Shown here in pieces: positions 45,796-57,049 of a stretch of DNA of 64,000 bases. The stretch lies in the NCBI GenBank assembly GCA_021018995.1, contig CM037598.1, positions 47,197,185 to 47,261,184 on the forward strand. Reading direction: 5' to 3'. The notes beneath the pieces were generated by a model that searched no databases, had not been told where the DNA came from, and worked only from the letters and a program-made list of their open reading frames with translations. Position 1 is the first letter of the stretch; every line of letters begins with the position of its first letter. This stretch comes from Chloranthus sessilifolius. Taxonomy: Eukaryota; Streptophyta; Magnoliopsida; Chloranthales; Chloranthaceae. The position numbers and the translations under genes were made by a program.

Positions 45796-46298
45796 GAGAG
45801 TTAGAACTTACCCCAAAATAGCTAGGGTTTGGAATGGCGGATGCACAGTTGACCAAATCCAACCTTGCCAGGTGATAACTGATTGTAAAATGAAGCTTAT
45901 CAAAGTTGTGAAATGTGAAAGATGGGGCAACCCCAATGGGAATGGAGCAGGGGGTGGTGGAGAATTCGGCTAGGAGTTAGGTTTGAGAGCTTGGGCAAAG
46001 AATGTAAGTGAAAGAGAAGCAGTCGTGAGGCTTTAATATGTTCAAACCGGAGATGAGAGAGTTAGAACTTACCCTAAAATAGCTAGGGTCTGGAATGGCA
46101 GATGCACAGTTGACCAAATCCAACCTTGCCATGTGATAACTGATCGGAAAATGAAGCTTAGCAAAGTTGTGAAATGTGAAAGATGGGGCAACCCCAATGG
46201 GTGGTGGAGAATCCAGCTGGGAGTTAGGTTTGAAATCTTGTGCAAAGAATGCAAGTGAAAGAGAAGCAGTCGCGAGGCTTTAATACGTTCAAACCCGA
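45796..46298 (-). repeat. Tandem duplication (about 250 bp) of C's extra-ORF promoter/leader
   Basis: Two imperfect adjacent copies, each from GAGAGTTAGAACTTACCC to the CTTTAATA..GTTCAAAC segment. Each holds a TATTAAAG box (minus strand) and a GTAAGTTC donor-like site (45811 and 46072 on the minus strand). The left copy has a short extra insert near 45942-45960. Confidence 0.85.
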
Positions 46299-46445
46299 GC
46301 CTCGCGAGGAATTCGTGAAGATAGATCAACTGGAAATGATCCTCGCGAGCTGAAACAGGCCTGGAATGAACCTCACATAGTTCAATATGATCTGGGCGAC
46401 AGGCTATTTTGGTGAAATTAGGGCCTCGCGAGGATCTCGCTAGGC
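46265..46445. promoter_or_regulatory. Element C internal CG-motif cluster (CTCGCGAG)
   Basis: At least four CTCGCGAGG-type palindromes plus decayed forms lie between integrase and the extra ORF, upstream (minus sense) of the TATTAAAG boxes. The same motif fills C's U3 (53930-54480). The arrangement parallels A 12340-12665. Confidence 0.55.
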
Positions 46446-46981
46446 TCTGATTTCAGGCAATTATGTTCTCCAGGTTCTTGAGTAGTTTGTATTTTACATA
46501 GCAGTTGGTTTTCACTTTCTTGTCACAATCCTTCTACACTATAGCAGACTAAACACATGCTCACATCATGATCCATGCACACAAATGATCCAAAACATAC
46601 CACATCAACAAATCATTAATTATAAAATCAGATTATAAAAAATACAGCCGACTTATATAACACAAGTAGATGCAGAATGATGCATGAAAACTAATTTGCA
46701 CAATTTACTCAACACCCAAATCACACATGCAGATTACACAAATCACAGTAGATGAAGACTCATATACCTAGATCTAGATTCCCTGCACACTACAAAACAT
46801 TCACACAGAATTGAACAACACATAAAACATATAAAAATAGTAAATGACATAATTTCAACATCAAACAAAAACAGTAATGTTACACAGTATATAAGGCTGG
46901 GGATTACTCATCATTGGGAGATTCTTGAAGGTACATGGTTGCAAAGGTCTCAATAGATATTTTCACACACAACTTGAGTCT
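46446..46981 (-). other. Element C post-integrase spacer
   Basis: A/C-rich noncoding sequence after the integrase stop; nothing recognisable. Confidence 0.5.
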
Positions 46982-48240
46982 CTAACCATTTACCTTCATA
47001 ATCCTCCCAGAAGTTGGGTCCATAATCTCCATAGCCCTAGATGGGGATGCATGAATTACGGTGAAAGGGCCATCCCATCTGGTTCTTAACTTTCCAAGGA
47101 AGAACTTCAATTTAGAGTTAAAAGGCCATACCATGGCTCCATCAGAAAATTTCTTCCTTTGGATGCTCTTGTCAAAGAATGCCTTAGTTTTCTCCTTATA
47201 AATCCTTGAATTTGAGTAAGCATCCAACCTTAGCTCCTCCAGCTCAGACAACTGCAATTTCCTATTTGCACCAACAAAAGTTAGATCCAAGTTCAAGCTT
47301 TTAATAGCTTAAAAGGCCTTGTGTTCCAACTCTACTGGTAGATGACATACTTTTCCATAGACTAATCTAAATGGGAACATTCCAATTGGGGTCTTATAGG
47401 CTATCCTATAGGTCCAGAATGCATCATTTAACTTCACTGCCCAATCCTTTCTATTAGTCCCAACTGTCTTCTCCAAGATATACTTAATTTTCCTATTGGA
47501 AATCTCCTCTTGCCCACTGGTCTGTAGGTGATATGGGGTGGAAATCTTATGGGTAACAGCATACTTCTTGAGCAAGTTCTCGAAGTGTCTATTACAAAAA
47601 TGGATGCGCCCACCACTGATGATGGATCTAGGTGTGCCAAATCTAGAGAAAATATTTTCTTTGATAAATTTTAGGACAACTTTATGATCATTTTTCCTTG
47701 TGGCAGCTGCTTTCCCCCATTTAGAAACATAATCCACAGCTATAAGGATGAAGTTATAATCCATTGAAGGAGGAAAGGGGCCCATAAAATCTATCCCCCA
47801 AATATCAAACAGCTCCAGAACAAGGATGGGTTACAGTGGCATTGAATTTATCTTCGAAATGCCACCAATCCTTTGATATCTTAAACAAGCTTGACAGTGT
47901 GCATGGGCATCCTTAAATAAGGAAGGCTAGTAAAACCCACACTGTAGCACCTTTACTGCTATCCTTTTCCCACTAAAGTGACCCCCACAGGCATATTCAT
48001 GGCACATGCGAAGAATACTGTGGATGTTATTATCAGGGACACACTTCATAATGACCTGGTTTGCAAAGTACTTATATAGCTATGGATCCTCCCAAAAGAA
48101 ATATTTGACTTGTGAGAAGAACAATTTCTTGTCCATCTTGGACTAGTAGGAAGGAATCCTACCTATAGCAACGTAGTTGACTATGTTGTCAAACCATGGT
48201 AAAATTGACTAGATGGCAAATAATTACTCATCAGGGAATG
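46982..48240 (-). pseudogene. Element C integrase
   Basis: Minus strand. The zinc-binding part (HSILRMCHEYACGGHF, then HAHCQACLRYQRIGG) is present near 48030-47860. The core starts with [12 protein letters not shown] (first catalytic Asp) near 47800. The frame 47785-47309 is open for 158 codons. The expected second-Asp motif SDGGTHF has become SGGRIHF, so the catalytic Asp is lost. The Glu region ([11 protein letters not shown]) is kept. The C-terminal domain (VWPFNSKLKFFLGKLRTRWDG, then IMDPTSGRIMKVNG) is open in 47296-46982. A TAA separates the last two frames. Confidence 0.9.
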
Positions 48241-48742
48241 AATCTCTAACAGGTGTTGCAGCACACTCCTCAACTAAAATTCAAGACAAATGATCAACCA
48301 CCACATTCTCCACACCTTTCTTGTCTTTGATTTCAAGATCAAACTCCGGTAGCAGGAGGATCCATCTTATCAACCTTGGTTTTGCATCTTTCTTTACCAA
48401 CAGGTACTTTAAGGCATAGTGGCCAGTGAATATGACAATTTTAGACCCAAGTTGATAGGATCCAAATTTGTCCATAGCAAACACCACTACCATACGCTCT
48501 TTCTCAGTTGTTGCATAATTCAGCTGAGCTTCTGTCAGTAATTTGCTGGCATAATAAAAGACACATGGCAGTTTCTCTTTCCTCTGGCCCAACACAGCTC
48601 CCACCACAAAGTCTGATGCATCACACATTAATTCAAAGGGTAGGGTATAGTCAGGTGCTCTAATCACAGAGGCAATGGTTAGACAATTCTTCAGCACCTT
48701 AAAAGCATCAAGACATTCAACAATCAAAATTAAATGACACAT
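48241..48742 (-). pseudogene. Element C RNase H
   Basis: Open for 153 codons on the minus strand (48742-48281): [21 protein letters not shown], then [16 protein letters not shown], then [11 protein letters not shown], then [21 protein letters not shown]. The third acidic position reads FTGH instead of the usual FTDH, so one catalytic Asp appears lost. Confidence 0.88.
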
Positions 48743-50043
48743 CCTGACACAGCAGGTGGCATAGAGGTTTGAAAATTTTATTGAAGTCTTTGATGAACCT
48801 TCTGTAATATCCTACATGTCCTAAAAAGGACCTAATTTGCTTGACTATTTATGGTGGGTGCAACTGTGCAATCAAGTCAATTTTAGCTTTATCAACCTCA
48901 ATGCCCTTCTAGGGGAACACATGGCCAAGGATAATGCCTTAGGTGACCATGAAATGGCTTTTCTCCTAGCTCAAGACCAGGTTGGTTTCTTCACATCTTT
49001 AATGTACCAGGCTGAGGTGATGTAAGCATTGACTGAAATTGTCCCTAAACACAGAGAAATCATCCATAAAAATCTCTAAAAATTTATCAAGCATATAGAA
49101 AAGATTACATACATGCATCTTTGGAAGGTGGCTAGAGCATTACTTAGTCCAAATGACATTCTCCTATAAGCAAAAGTGCCAAAGGGACAAGTAAAGGCAG
49201 TCTTTTCCTGATCATGTTGATACACTGGTATCTAATTGTAACCAAAGTATCCATCCAGGAAGTAATAAAATACTCTTCCAACCAGCCTATCCAAAATTTG
49301 ATCAATGAAGGGTTGTGGGAAGTGATCTTTTCTTGTCTTGGAGTTCAATTTTTAATAGTCAATGCAAACCCTCCAACTAGTGGTCTCCCTGGTTAGCACT
49401 AACTCCCCAGACTCAGTAGTGATAACTGTGACACTAGACTTTTTGGGGACTACCTGGATAGATGAGACCCACTCAGAGTCTGAAATGGGGTATATGACCC
49501 CTGCATCCAACAATTTTACAATCTCTTTTAGGAAAACTTACTACATAGGAGGGTTAAATTTCCTCTGCATTTCCCTTGAGGGCTTAGAGTCATCTTCCAA
49601 ATAGATGTTGTGCATACACACTGAAGGATCTATCCCCCCCAAATCTGTAATAGTCCAGCCAATTGCTCTTCTATTTTTCCTAAGGACACACAACAATTCC
49701 TCTTTCTGTTATATAGTAAGAGAGGAAGAGATAATTATAGGAAGTTTTTTATCCTACCTTAGGAAAGCATATTTCAATGTTTTTGGTAGCTGCTTGAGCT
49801 CCATATCAGGTGGACTAACTACCGAAAGCAACAATGGTGCCTTGGAGGGCTGAGGCAGGGGCAGCAACTTGGGTCTCCACGTAGAGGGCGACATTAGGAC
49901 CACTGAAGACTCTGATGTGCTTTTTTGTTCAACAATGCAAATTGGGGCCTCCTTCTCATGAAGCTCAGTCCACACATTTTCAAATTCCTCATAGATTTTA
50001 TCTCAATCCAGTAGATTGGATAAACTTTCTTCGACTATTTCCT
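48743..50043 (-). pseudogene. Element C reverse transcriptase
   Basis: Minus strand. The N-terminal pol linker is readable from 50040. RT motifs follow: EIVKLLDAGVIYPISDSEWV near 49390-49440 area, FIDQILDRLVGRV, YFLDGYFGYNQIPVYQHD and TFAYRRMSFGLSNALATFQRC (about 49300-49110). The active-site FMDDFS is present only in a shifted frame near 49065. The thumb/connection part (to 48743) is broken by several stops. It is homologous to A's RT but less decayed. Confidence 0.82.
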
Positions 50044-50697
50044 CTAATAATCCATTACAAAACAATCCTTATTGTCCAGCTGAGGCTGCTTTGTAGCATT
50101 ATACACATTTAACTTAACTTTGATATTTCCAAATATGACCTCCATCACCCTAGACTTGCATTGAATGCAGGCATTGGCAGTGACCAGAAAAGGCATGCCC
50201 AAGATCACAGGAATTGGGGTCATACTCTTGGAACGTTCCATGTCCAATACTAAAAAATCAGCAGGGTAGAAGAATTTATCCACCCCCACCAACACATCTT
50301 CAACCATTCCTATAGGCTTTCTCTTAGACCTATCAGCCAGTTGGAGCACAACAGGTGTTAGTTTCAGCTCCCCCAAACACAGTTGTTCATACACTGAATA
50401 TGACAGCAGGTTAACACTAGCTGCCAAGTCTAAGAGAGCTTTGCCTATGGTGTGATCTCCAATAATGTAGGGGATAGTGGGCACCCCTGGGTTTTGAAGT
50501 TTGGCTGGTGTGGTAATAGAAAAAACTGACTTAACATTTTCAGCTGCAAAGACCTTCTTGGACAGATGGATCTTTGCTTTTCTTTTCAGAGTACATAGGT
50601 CCTCGAGGAACTTGGCATAGGCTGGGACCTGTTTAATTACATCAAGCAGAGATAAATTGATCTTAACTTGCTTGAAGGTCTCCAACATTTTCTCCAT
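50044..50697 (-). pseudogene. Element C aspartic protease
   Basis: Open for 217 codons on the minus strand. Athila lead-in (METFKQVKINL-like) then the active-site region at residues 90-94, which reads D-L-A-A-S; the normal Gly is replaced by Ala, which should harm a retropepsin active site. The C-terminal ILGMPFLVTANACIQ and IFGNIKVKLNVYNA segments are complete, which shows what is missing from A's copy. Confidence 0.88.
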
Positions 50698-51469
50698 TCT
50701 AGCATTCCCCTTGTCAAAAGGAGAGGGACCTTTTAGAGCATGAGGAAATGATAGCTGGGGTACTGCTGGTACCTCAGCTGCATGCCTAGCTATCTCATTA
50801 GAATTTTTTTTCTTTTTACTTTTCTCATTTTTTCTTTTTCTAGGGGCTCAACAGCAGCCCCATTATTATGTTCCTACTGCTCATCTATAGGAGATGAGTT
50901 GCTTTTCTCCTTTGCACCCTCTTCTTTCTCCATATTCTCTATGCCCACCTGGTTGTCCACCACCCTACCACTCCATAGGGTTGTGATTGCTTTAGCTTCC
51001 TCATGGGTTGAGGAACCTTCACCAATCATATATTAACCCTTTGGGTTGTTCATGTTCGGCTTGGAAGCCTGCCCTCCTCTATTTTGGTCAAAGCATTGGA
51101 GATTTGCCCAAGTTGATCTTACATTTTCTTTATGATTTGACTATGAGAGTTCACAGTTTGTGATAAAGACCCCAGGTTTTGCAGTGATGACAAAACATGT
51201 TCCTCAAAAGAGGGGCCTCTAGGTTGTGGTGGTGGTAAAGCCAACTGGTTTGGCTATGGGGTAGACTACTGGAAGGGTTGTCTAGGTACATAACCCTAAT
51301 TATACTATTGTTATGGTCTATAAGGTAATGCATGCTACTACTGGGGTGACTGATAATTGTCCTGTCTCCACCTCAAATTGGGGTGGTTTCTCCATTGATA
51401 GCCAGCAGGCTGCTGCCCATATGATTGGGCAGCATTTGCATGTTCCATGACCAGTTCAGGAAATTAACT
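50698..51469 (-). pseudogene. Element C gag-protease linker
   Basis: Pro/Gln-rich and then Lys/Glu-rich remnants on the minus strand with stops and frameshifts; variable linker as in A. No domain recognised. Confidence 0.5.
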
Positions 51470-52337
51470 AGCTGATGGAAAGTCCTCAAGTGAGTGTGTT
51501 GGTGACTGGCATATCAGACATGTCTCTTCCACTTGTGCAGCCATTATAGGCTGCATCACACTCATTAACTTGTCAAATTTTAGGCTCAGACTGTCCACCT
51601 TTCATTCCAGGTCATTGTGCACATTGACTTCATACATACTTCTTCTAGAGGTGAATTCTTTTACCGTTTTAGCTGGAGTCTCAATGTAATTTCGGGACAG
51701 AGACTCATGCTGCGTGAAATTCTCACTGATGACATCAAAAAGATCCCAAACCTCTTCAGTTGTCTTGTGGAAGTAAGTACTCCCACATGAGGCATTAACC
51801 ATATCCTTGCTCTTGCGATCAATTCCTTGGTAGAAGCTCTGGACAAGCTGCCACTGAGGAATTTGATGGTATGGAAATTGCCTCAATAGTTCTTTAAACC
51901 TTTTCCATGCCTCATGGAAATCTTCAGTTGAGAATTAAGCAAAGGAAATTATGCTCTTCCTCAATTGGCTGGTTTTCGACATACGAAAAAATTTACCCAA
52001 AAACTGGCATCGGAGGTCATTCCAAGATTGTATACTATTTGCTGGGGAGCATGGAGAACCAAGTTCTAGCTTTATCCTTTAATGAAAAAGGAAAAAGCCT
52101 CAGTTTGATGGGTTCCTCTCCCAAACCAGCATTATTGAATGTGGTGCATAAGGCAAGGAACTCATCTATGTGCTTGTATGGGTCATCTATACTTAGCCCA
52201 TGGAATGATGGCAACATTGGGATGGTTGAGGATTTAATTTCATAATTTCCTTCTGCTGCAGGAAATTGAATACAGAAGGGGGATGAATATATCCTTGGTG
52301 CATAGTATTCCTATAATGTTCTTTGTCGCTCACCCAT
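51470..52337 (-). pseudogene. Element C gag
   Basis: Minus strand, probable ATG at 52337-52335 (MGERQRT, matching A's MGEEPRL). Core: MLPSFHGLSIDDPYKHIDEF, LFPFSLKDKARTWFSML, then a frame change, QFPYHQIPQWQLVQSFYQGID. The zinc knuckle near 51530-51485 reads CLICQSPTHSLEDF: the last Cys is replaced by Phe. Several stops. Confidence 0.85.
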
Positions 52338-52763
52338 CACAACTGGCTCAATATCAACAGCAGGGTTTGTGTGGTCTGTCTAAGTCTAAGAGCTCTCTCT
52401 ATCTCAGGATTTGGAGGTTCTAAGTCAGGGTTAACAGACCTCCTACCCAGCATACACACATACAAACAACAAGTAAAGACAGGCACTTACGGCACACTTA
52501 AAAAATGATAAACTAAATTACTGCTAAAGCTACTGCTGAATTTTAAGACATAACAGAAAGGAAACAAAAAGCAAGGGAGAGGGGATGCAAACTAAGGCAA
52601 AAAAGCTTCCAGTTGCAGCTTCCAACTCCTCTTTTTACTGCTGTTCCAGATCTGTAAAGAGTAAAATAAATTTAGTAGTAATTTTTATTTAAACACAGGA
52701 ACTACAACAAATGAAGTTATAAACACAGAAAATAAAAACTCTGGTCTACTAATTAGATCAAAG

Positions 52764-52788
52764 TTTCCCGGCTGCGACGCCGAAAACT
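52764..52788 (-). other. Element C primer binding site
   Basis: Minus strand AGTTTTCGGCGTCGCAGCC then GGGAAAC, adjacent to the LTR end; a variant of the Athila-type site. Confidence 0.7.
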
Positions 52789-53799
52789 TGTTATTTATTT
52801 TAGATTGGTTGTGCTTTTATTATCAAGAAAGTTTTAAAAATATGGTATAAAAATTAGATTACACAAAGGGGTAGGAAATGGAATGATCAACACAAAAGAC
52901 AGCAATCTAAAACATAGTCCTGCAAGATCTAGGGCATGTTTAGCAAGTTTTGATAAGAAAGGGTTGTGGCACAGGGAAATCTGATTTAGAACCACAAGGG
53001 TTGTATAGTACGACTCTAGATTTGGATACAGATTTGGCAATCCTAACCAACACTAGAAAACAGGGATAAAGAAAGGGAGTTTTAGGGTGTCACAGAACTA
53101 AAACTAAACCTACAAGAAAATAACAGTTCTATACTACAAGAAAGAGGTTTAGATAGAGTTGGAAATGGGTTTGGAAAATAAAATAGACAAGGGGTGAGAA
53201 GTAATAAAATAGGGACTGATATTTTAGGTTGAAACAGGAGCTGGTATAACAAGGAAAAGGCCAGAAGCATATCAGTCCTTCATTTTGGCAAAAAACTCAA
53301 ATGCAAGGAAGAATAATCCAATTCTTCCTAGAGATATGGACCAGTCTAAGGCTATGATCTATCTACTAAATGGTCAAAGATCATCCACAAAGAGATACTC
53401 CATTCAAGGGGTAGAAATTCGAACTGCAACTGCTATGGTTGCCTGGCTACAAGTTCATGCATCTATAGGGGCATACAATCCATAAAAGTCTTAAATGAAA
53501 TAAGAGCTTTACAAATTGAATGATTCAATAAAAATATTTGTGCATTGCTTACAAAACACTTACAATGTTAGCCCTCTAGGCTGCAGTCAATGCAGAGATA
53601 TATGTCCCTCACAAGCTTACAAAAGTCTTGATTACAACATAAACACAATCCTATCTCTTACAAAAGACTTAGCCAACAAATACTGAGCTAAGGAGAGAAG
53701 AAAAAGATGAAAAAGATGGCCTAACCCTAACCCTTGAATGACCTAAACTAGAGCCAAATTGGGTTAAAATGTTAAATGCTTTTTTGGTAAAAATTATAG

Positions 53800-53807
53800 C
53801 TTATATA
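53800..53807 (-). promoter_or_regulatory. Element C LTR TATA box
   Basis: TATATAAG on the minus strand, downstream of the CG-motif cluster in transcript sense. Confidence 0.5.
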
Positions 53808-53929
53808 CAATCCTTTCCCAAAATATCTTGCTCTGGCCAATCAGAAAATAGAAGAGAAAAATACCATATTGTGCAATGCTGTCGTGGCCCATTTGTGGCC
53901 AACTGTTGCCTCAAGAAGTGTGAAACAGC

Positions 53930-54480
53930 TCAGCACCTCGAGGTGTGTGCCCTAAATGTTATGGAATCCTAAAAATGTCCCTGTGTGTTGACTGAGAAGT
54001 TGGGAACCCGTGCCTCGCAAGGCTAAGTGTTGCCTATTTTACATCTTGCGTGGTTGTCGCGTGGCTGGATTACAGCTGAAGAAGGCTTGCTAGGTTCAAA
54101 TGAGTCCATTTATATAGCTTGTGAGGATGAGGCTTCAGGTGATTCAACTTGCGTGGACTTCACCAGGATGAATTTGAACTACTCGTGAGGACCTTGACAT
54201 GATAAAATGTAGCTCCTCGCAGGGTTGAATCCGTTTTTGAAGTGCGTGAGAACTACGCGAGATCTATGCGAAGTGAGTTTTTGAAGTTGTATCTGCGCGA
54301 GCAAAGAATATTAGGAATATATGAATCACGCGAGATCCACGCGAGATTATTTTCTGAAGCTCTTTCGACATGGAACTGCCTGAGATCTGCACGAGGTATT
54401 TATGTGTTGCAGGCTTGGACTTTGCGCAATCTGTGCGAGATGACTTTTCAGGCATTTTTTAACTCCGTGAGGGTCACACC
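53930..54480. promoter_or_regulatory. Element C U3 motif cluster (CTCGCGAG and decayed forms)
   Basis: About fifteen motifs such as CACGCGAGATC, TGCGCGAG, CCTCGCAAGG and CTCGTGAGG, mostly one C-to-T or G-to-A step from CTCGCGAG. They lie upstream of the LTR TATA box and match the internal cluster 46265-46445. Confidence 0.55.
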
Positions 54481-54809
54481 AGCTTCTCTGTGTTGTGCCT
54501 AGCCTACTGTAGTAGTCTCCTCTGCTTGGGTCCATCCTTCTTTCTTCTATTGGACTCCTAGGGCCCCTTTAAGCAAACCAAATGGTCCCAATGGTGGGGG
54601 CCACCATGGTGTACTCTATGTTCTTCAGTTAGCTGCACACCTTGGCTTCAAAACACTCTCTTCTTGGCCTCCAAAGTGTGGACTATTGTACAAAGCTACA
54701 GCTTTATTCCTTACTACAAAACATGCTCAAGAGACAATTATTAAATGGCTCACAGGTGTAGGAAAGGCTAGGCTAGGAGGTGAAAAATGGCATTTTTCAG
54801 TGAATAACA

Positions 54810-55610
54810 GTATGCCATGTAATCTCACTATCTCCTTCAGATATAATTCATTTAGCTTGCTAGCTGTGTAGCATGTACTGTAAGGGAGAAAATGTGCAGA
54901 CTTGGTTAATCGATCGACAATTACCCAAATAGCATCATGCCTTTTCTGAATTCTTGGCAAACTAAGGATAAAATCCATAGAAATGTTCTCCCATTTCCAC
55001 TCGAGAGTTGGAAGTGGCAGCAATAGTCTAGAAGGGTGTCTATGATTGACTTTATCCCGTTTGCAATCTAAGCACTTGACTACATGCTCTGCAACATATC
55101 TTTTCAATCCTTTCCACCAAATTTTTTTCTTAAGGTCGTGGAACATCTTGGTGCTGCCCGGATGTATAGCGTATATGAATCTTTCGGCTTCTTCTAATAT
55201 CTCATGTCTCAAATCAACATCGATTGGCACACATAATCGGCCTCTGAACAATAAGGACCCATCATCCTTAGTAGAAAACTCAGGCTGCTTTCCACTGACT
55301 ACTTCTTGTCTTATAGCTATAAGCTCTACATCTGTCATTTGGTGTTCTCTGATCCTATCAAAGAGTGTCGATCTTATCTTGATATTGGCTAACAGAGTTC
55401 CTGAATCTTTCACTTCGAATGCAGTGCCACATGAAGTTATGTCCTCAATTAGTCTCCATCTGTGTATCCTGGCCACGAGATGTAATAGCTGAGCTAATGA
55501 TTTTCGATTTAGGGCATCAACTACCAGATTTTCCTTCCCTGGATGGTGCAGTCATAGTCTTTAAGGAACTGCATCCATCTCCTATGCCTCAGATTCAGGT
55601 TTTTCTGTGT
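54810..55610 (-). pseudogene. Element D: chromovirus RNase H-integrase fragment
   Basis: Minus strand. The right end (55610-55490) is an RNase H C-terminus (QKNLNLRHRRWMQFLKDYDC) with a frameshift. Then 55476 down to 54810 encodes the integrase: SLLFRGRLCVPIDVDLRHEI, IHPGSTKMFHDLKKKIWWKGL with the zinc H/C residues (VKCLDCKRDKVNH), then ISMDFILSLPRIQKRHDAIWV and LTKSAHFLPYS. This is typical of Tekay/Del-type chromoviruses, unlike the other elements here. The frame is cut inside HGI(P) by C. The right side is cut by E at 55611. Confidence 0.88.
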
Positions 55611-55987
55611 TGTAGACACCCAAATTTAGCCCAAGGCCCGATCGAAACAAATTTCGAGTGAGGTGCATTTTTGAGCTTTTGATGGCATGTATAAAACTAT
55701 TAGGAACCTTCCTAAACTCTTAGGAACCTTCCCGAACCCTTAGGAATCAACCCTAACCTTCCCAAACCTATTAGAACCCATTCCTGGACTAGTTTCAAAC
55801 CCTCCCGAGTAGTGGTTAGAAAGAGGGGTTCCAAAATTTACACAGACCTCTTTAGGAGCTGAGTTATATACCATTCGAAAGATGACTTCTCCAGCTTTCT
55901 AACAAGCCAAAAATCACCTCAATCGGAATTATATATCAAACGTTATGACCATTTGAAAATTGGGTTATTTTGGAGGGATTTTTGCCT

Positions 55988-56203
55988 GGCACAACTAATA
56001 GTTGCACCAAGCCATTTTCCCTCAGAATTTGCCTGGCGCAACTAATAGTTGCACCAAGCCTTTTTCCCCCTAAAATGGCCTGGTACAATGAATAGTTACG
56101 CCAGGTATACATAGGTCCCCCCACCCCTCGCGGAGCCAACTTCCAGGCTACTGTACAGAACTATTTTACTGTGCATTTGCCTGGCCCAACTAATAGTTGT
56201 GCC
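55988..56203. promoter_or_regulatory. Palindrome array 4 (element E U3, 4 sites)
   Basis: Sites start at 55988, 56035, 56082 and 56183 (steps 47, 47, 101). Consensus arm GGCGCAACTA, central A, then its reverse complement. Individual sites carry one to three changes. Spacers keep a CCATTTT segment after the first site, as in B. The layout relative to LTR start and TATA box matches B within about 12 bp. Confidence 0.9.
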
Positions 56204-56486
56204 AGGCATATGAACAGTAACTGAGCGTTTTTACCTCAAATTTTGAAGCTAGGGTTTGAATTGTTGACCACCTCAGCCCTTGGGGTTTGTTTTGATAGCT
56301 TTGCTGCACCTTTTTAACACCTATTTGCAACCCACAAGTGATCTAAACCACTAACCCATCATCCACCATTAAAGACCATCTTCATACTTCTCTAAACCCT
56401 TGAAACCCTAGGAAACCTTCGATGCTAGATTACCTAATTTATAACCTTGATTAGTATCTAAATACTCTCCTAATGCACCCTTTTCC

Positions 56487-56494
56487 TATAAATA
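56487..56494 (+). promoter_or_regulatory. Element E LTR TATA box
   Basis: TATAAATA, followed by a C-rich tract and TTTAAGGGTTGAG, which aligns with B's CTTAAGGGTTAGA after its TATA. Confidence 0.7.
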
Positions 56495-57041
56495 GCACCC
56501 CCCTCCCCTTTGTTTAAGGGTTGAGAATTTATACTTAAGAGAGAAAGAGCTTAAAGTGAGAAGATCCTTCTCCCTTTGGAGCACACTTCCCATACAAAAA
56601 TCAAAATTCTAAACCTCTTCCCCACCCTTGTTTTTCATGAAAAACCTCTAGGTTAGGTGTGTTCTATCCTAGCACCCTCCCTCTACCTCTTAACTATCTC
56701 TCTTAAAGAGTTAGAACCCATTCTCAAGCTTTACAAGCCATCAAGAACTCATCAAAAGTGAGCCACTCAAGGCTCTCCTATGGTGCTACAAGGGCCCAAG
56801 GGCTCCGGCTCTCCCCTTTCTTCTCCTATCTCTTTTTTGCTCTTCTCATCCTCTCATTTGTGCTGTAATGCCATCGAATTTTCGGCAGGAACGGAGGGGC
56901 ACAAATAGAATTCTAAGCCCTTTTGGACAAGAAGAATCCATTTTCTTTTCTTTTACTTTATTTTTGTTTTGGCCATTAGTAGAGACCGTGTTAAGCTGGT
57001 TGATCGGGTGCATAACACCTTCCCGATCAATAACCGAAGCC

Positions 57042-57046
57042 CCTAC
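57042..57046. repeat. Target-site duplication of G, left copy (CCTAC)
   Basis: Same 5 bp occur at 58855-58859. Three extra bases (GGT) lie between this copy and the presumed LTR end. Confidence 0.6.
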
Positions 57047-57049
57047 GGT

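Larger units (their letters stand above)
31954..54809 (-). mobile_element. Element C: Athila-like retrotransposon, minus strand, carrying F and B insertions
   Basis: Read on the minus strand: 5' LTR 54809-52789, primer site, gag, protease, RT, RNase H, integrase, CG-motif cluster, extra ORF (split by F), 3' noncoding block, PPT 32009-31997, then only the first 43 bp of the 3' LTR (31996-31954) before element B begins. The rest of the 3' LTR should lie left of B, outside the window. It sits in chromovirus D, cutting an integrase frame at 54810. The organisation matches element A throughout. Confidence 0.9.
52789..54809 (-). repeat. Element C 5' LTR
   Basis: 2021 bp, minus strand TGTTATTCAC ... 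AAATAACA. The hairpin-capable start is at 54781-54799, the CG-motif cluster at 53930-54480, and the TATA box at 53800-53807. Followed outside by GTATG (54810-54814), the expected right target duplication; the left copy is off-window. Confidence 0.85.
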
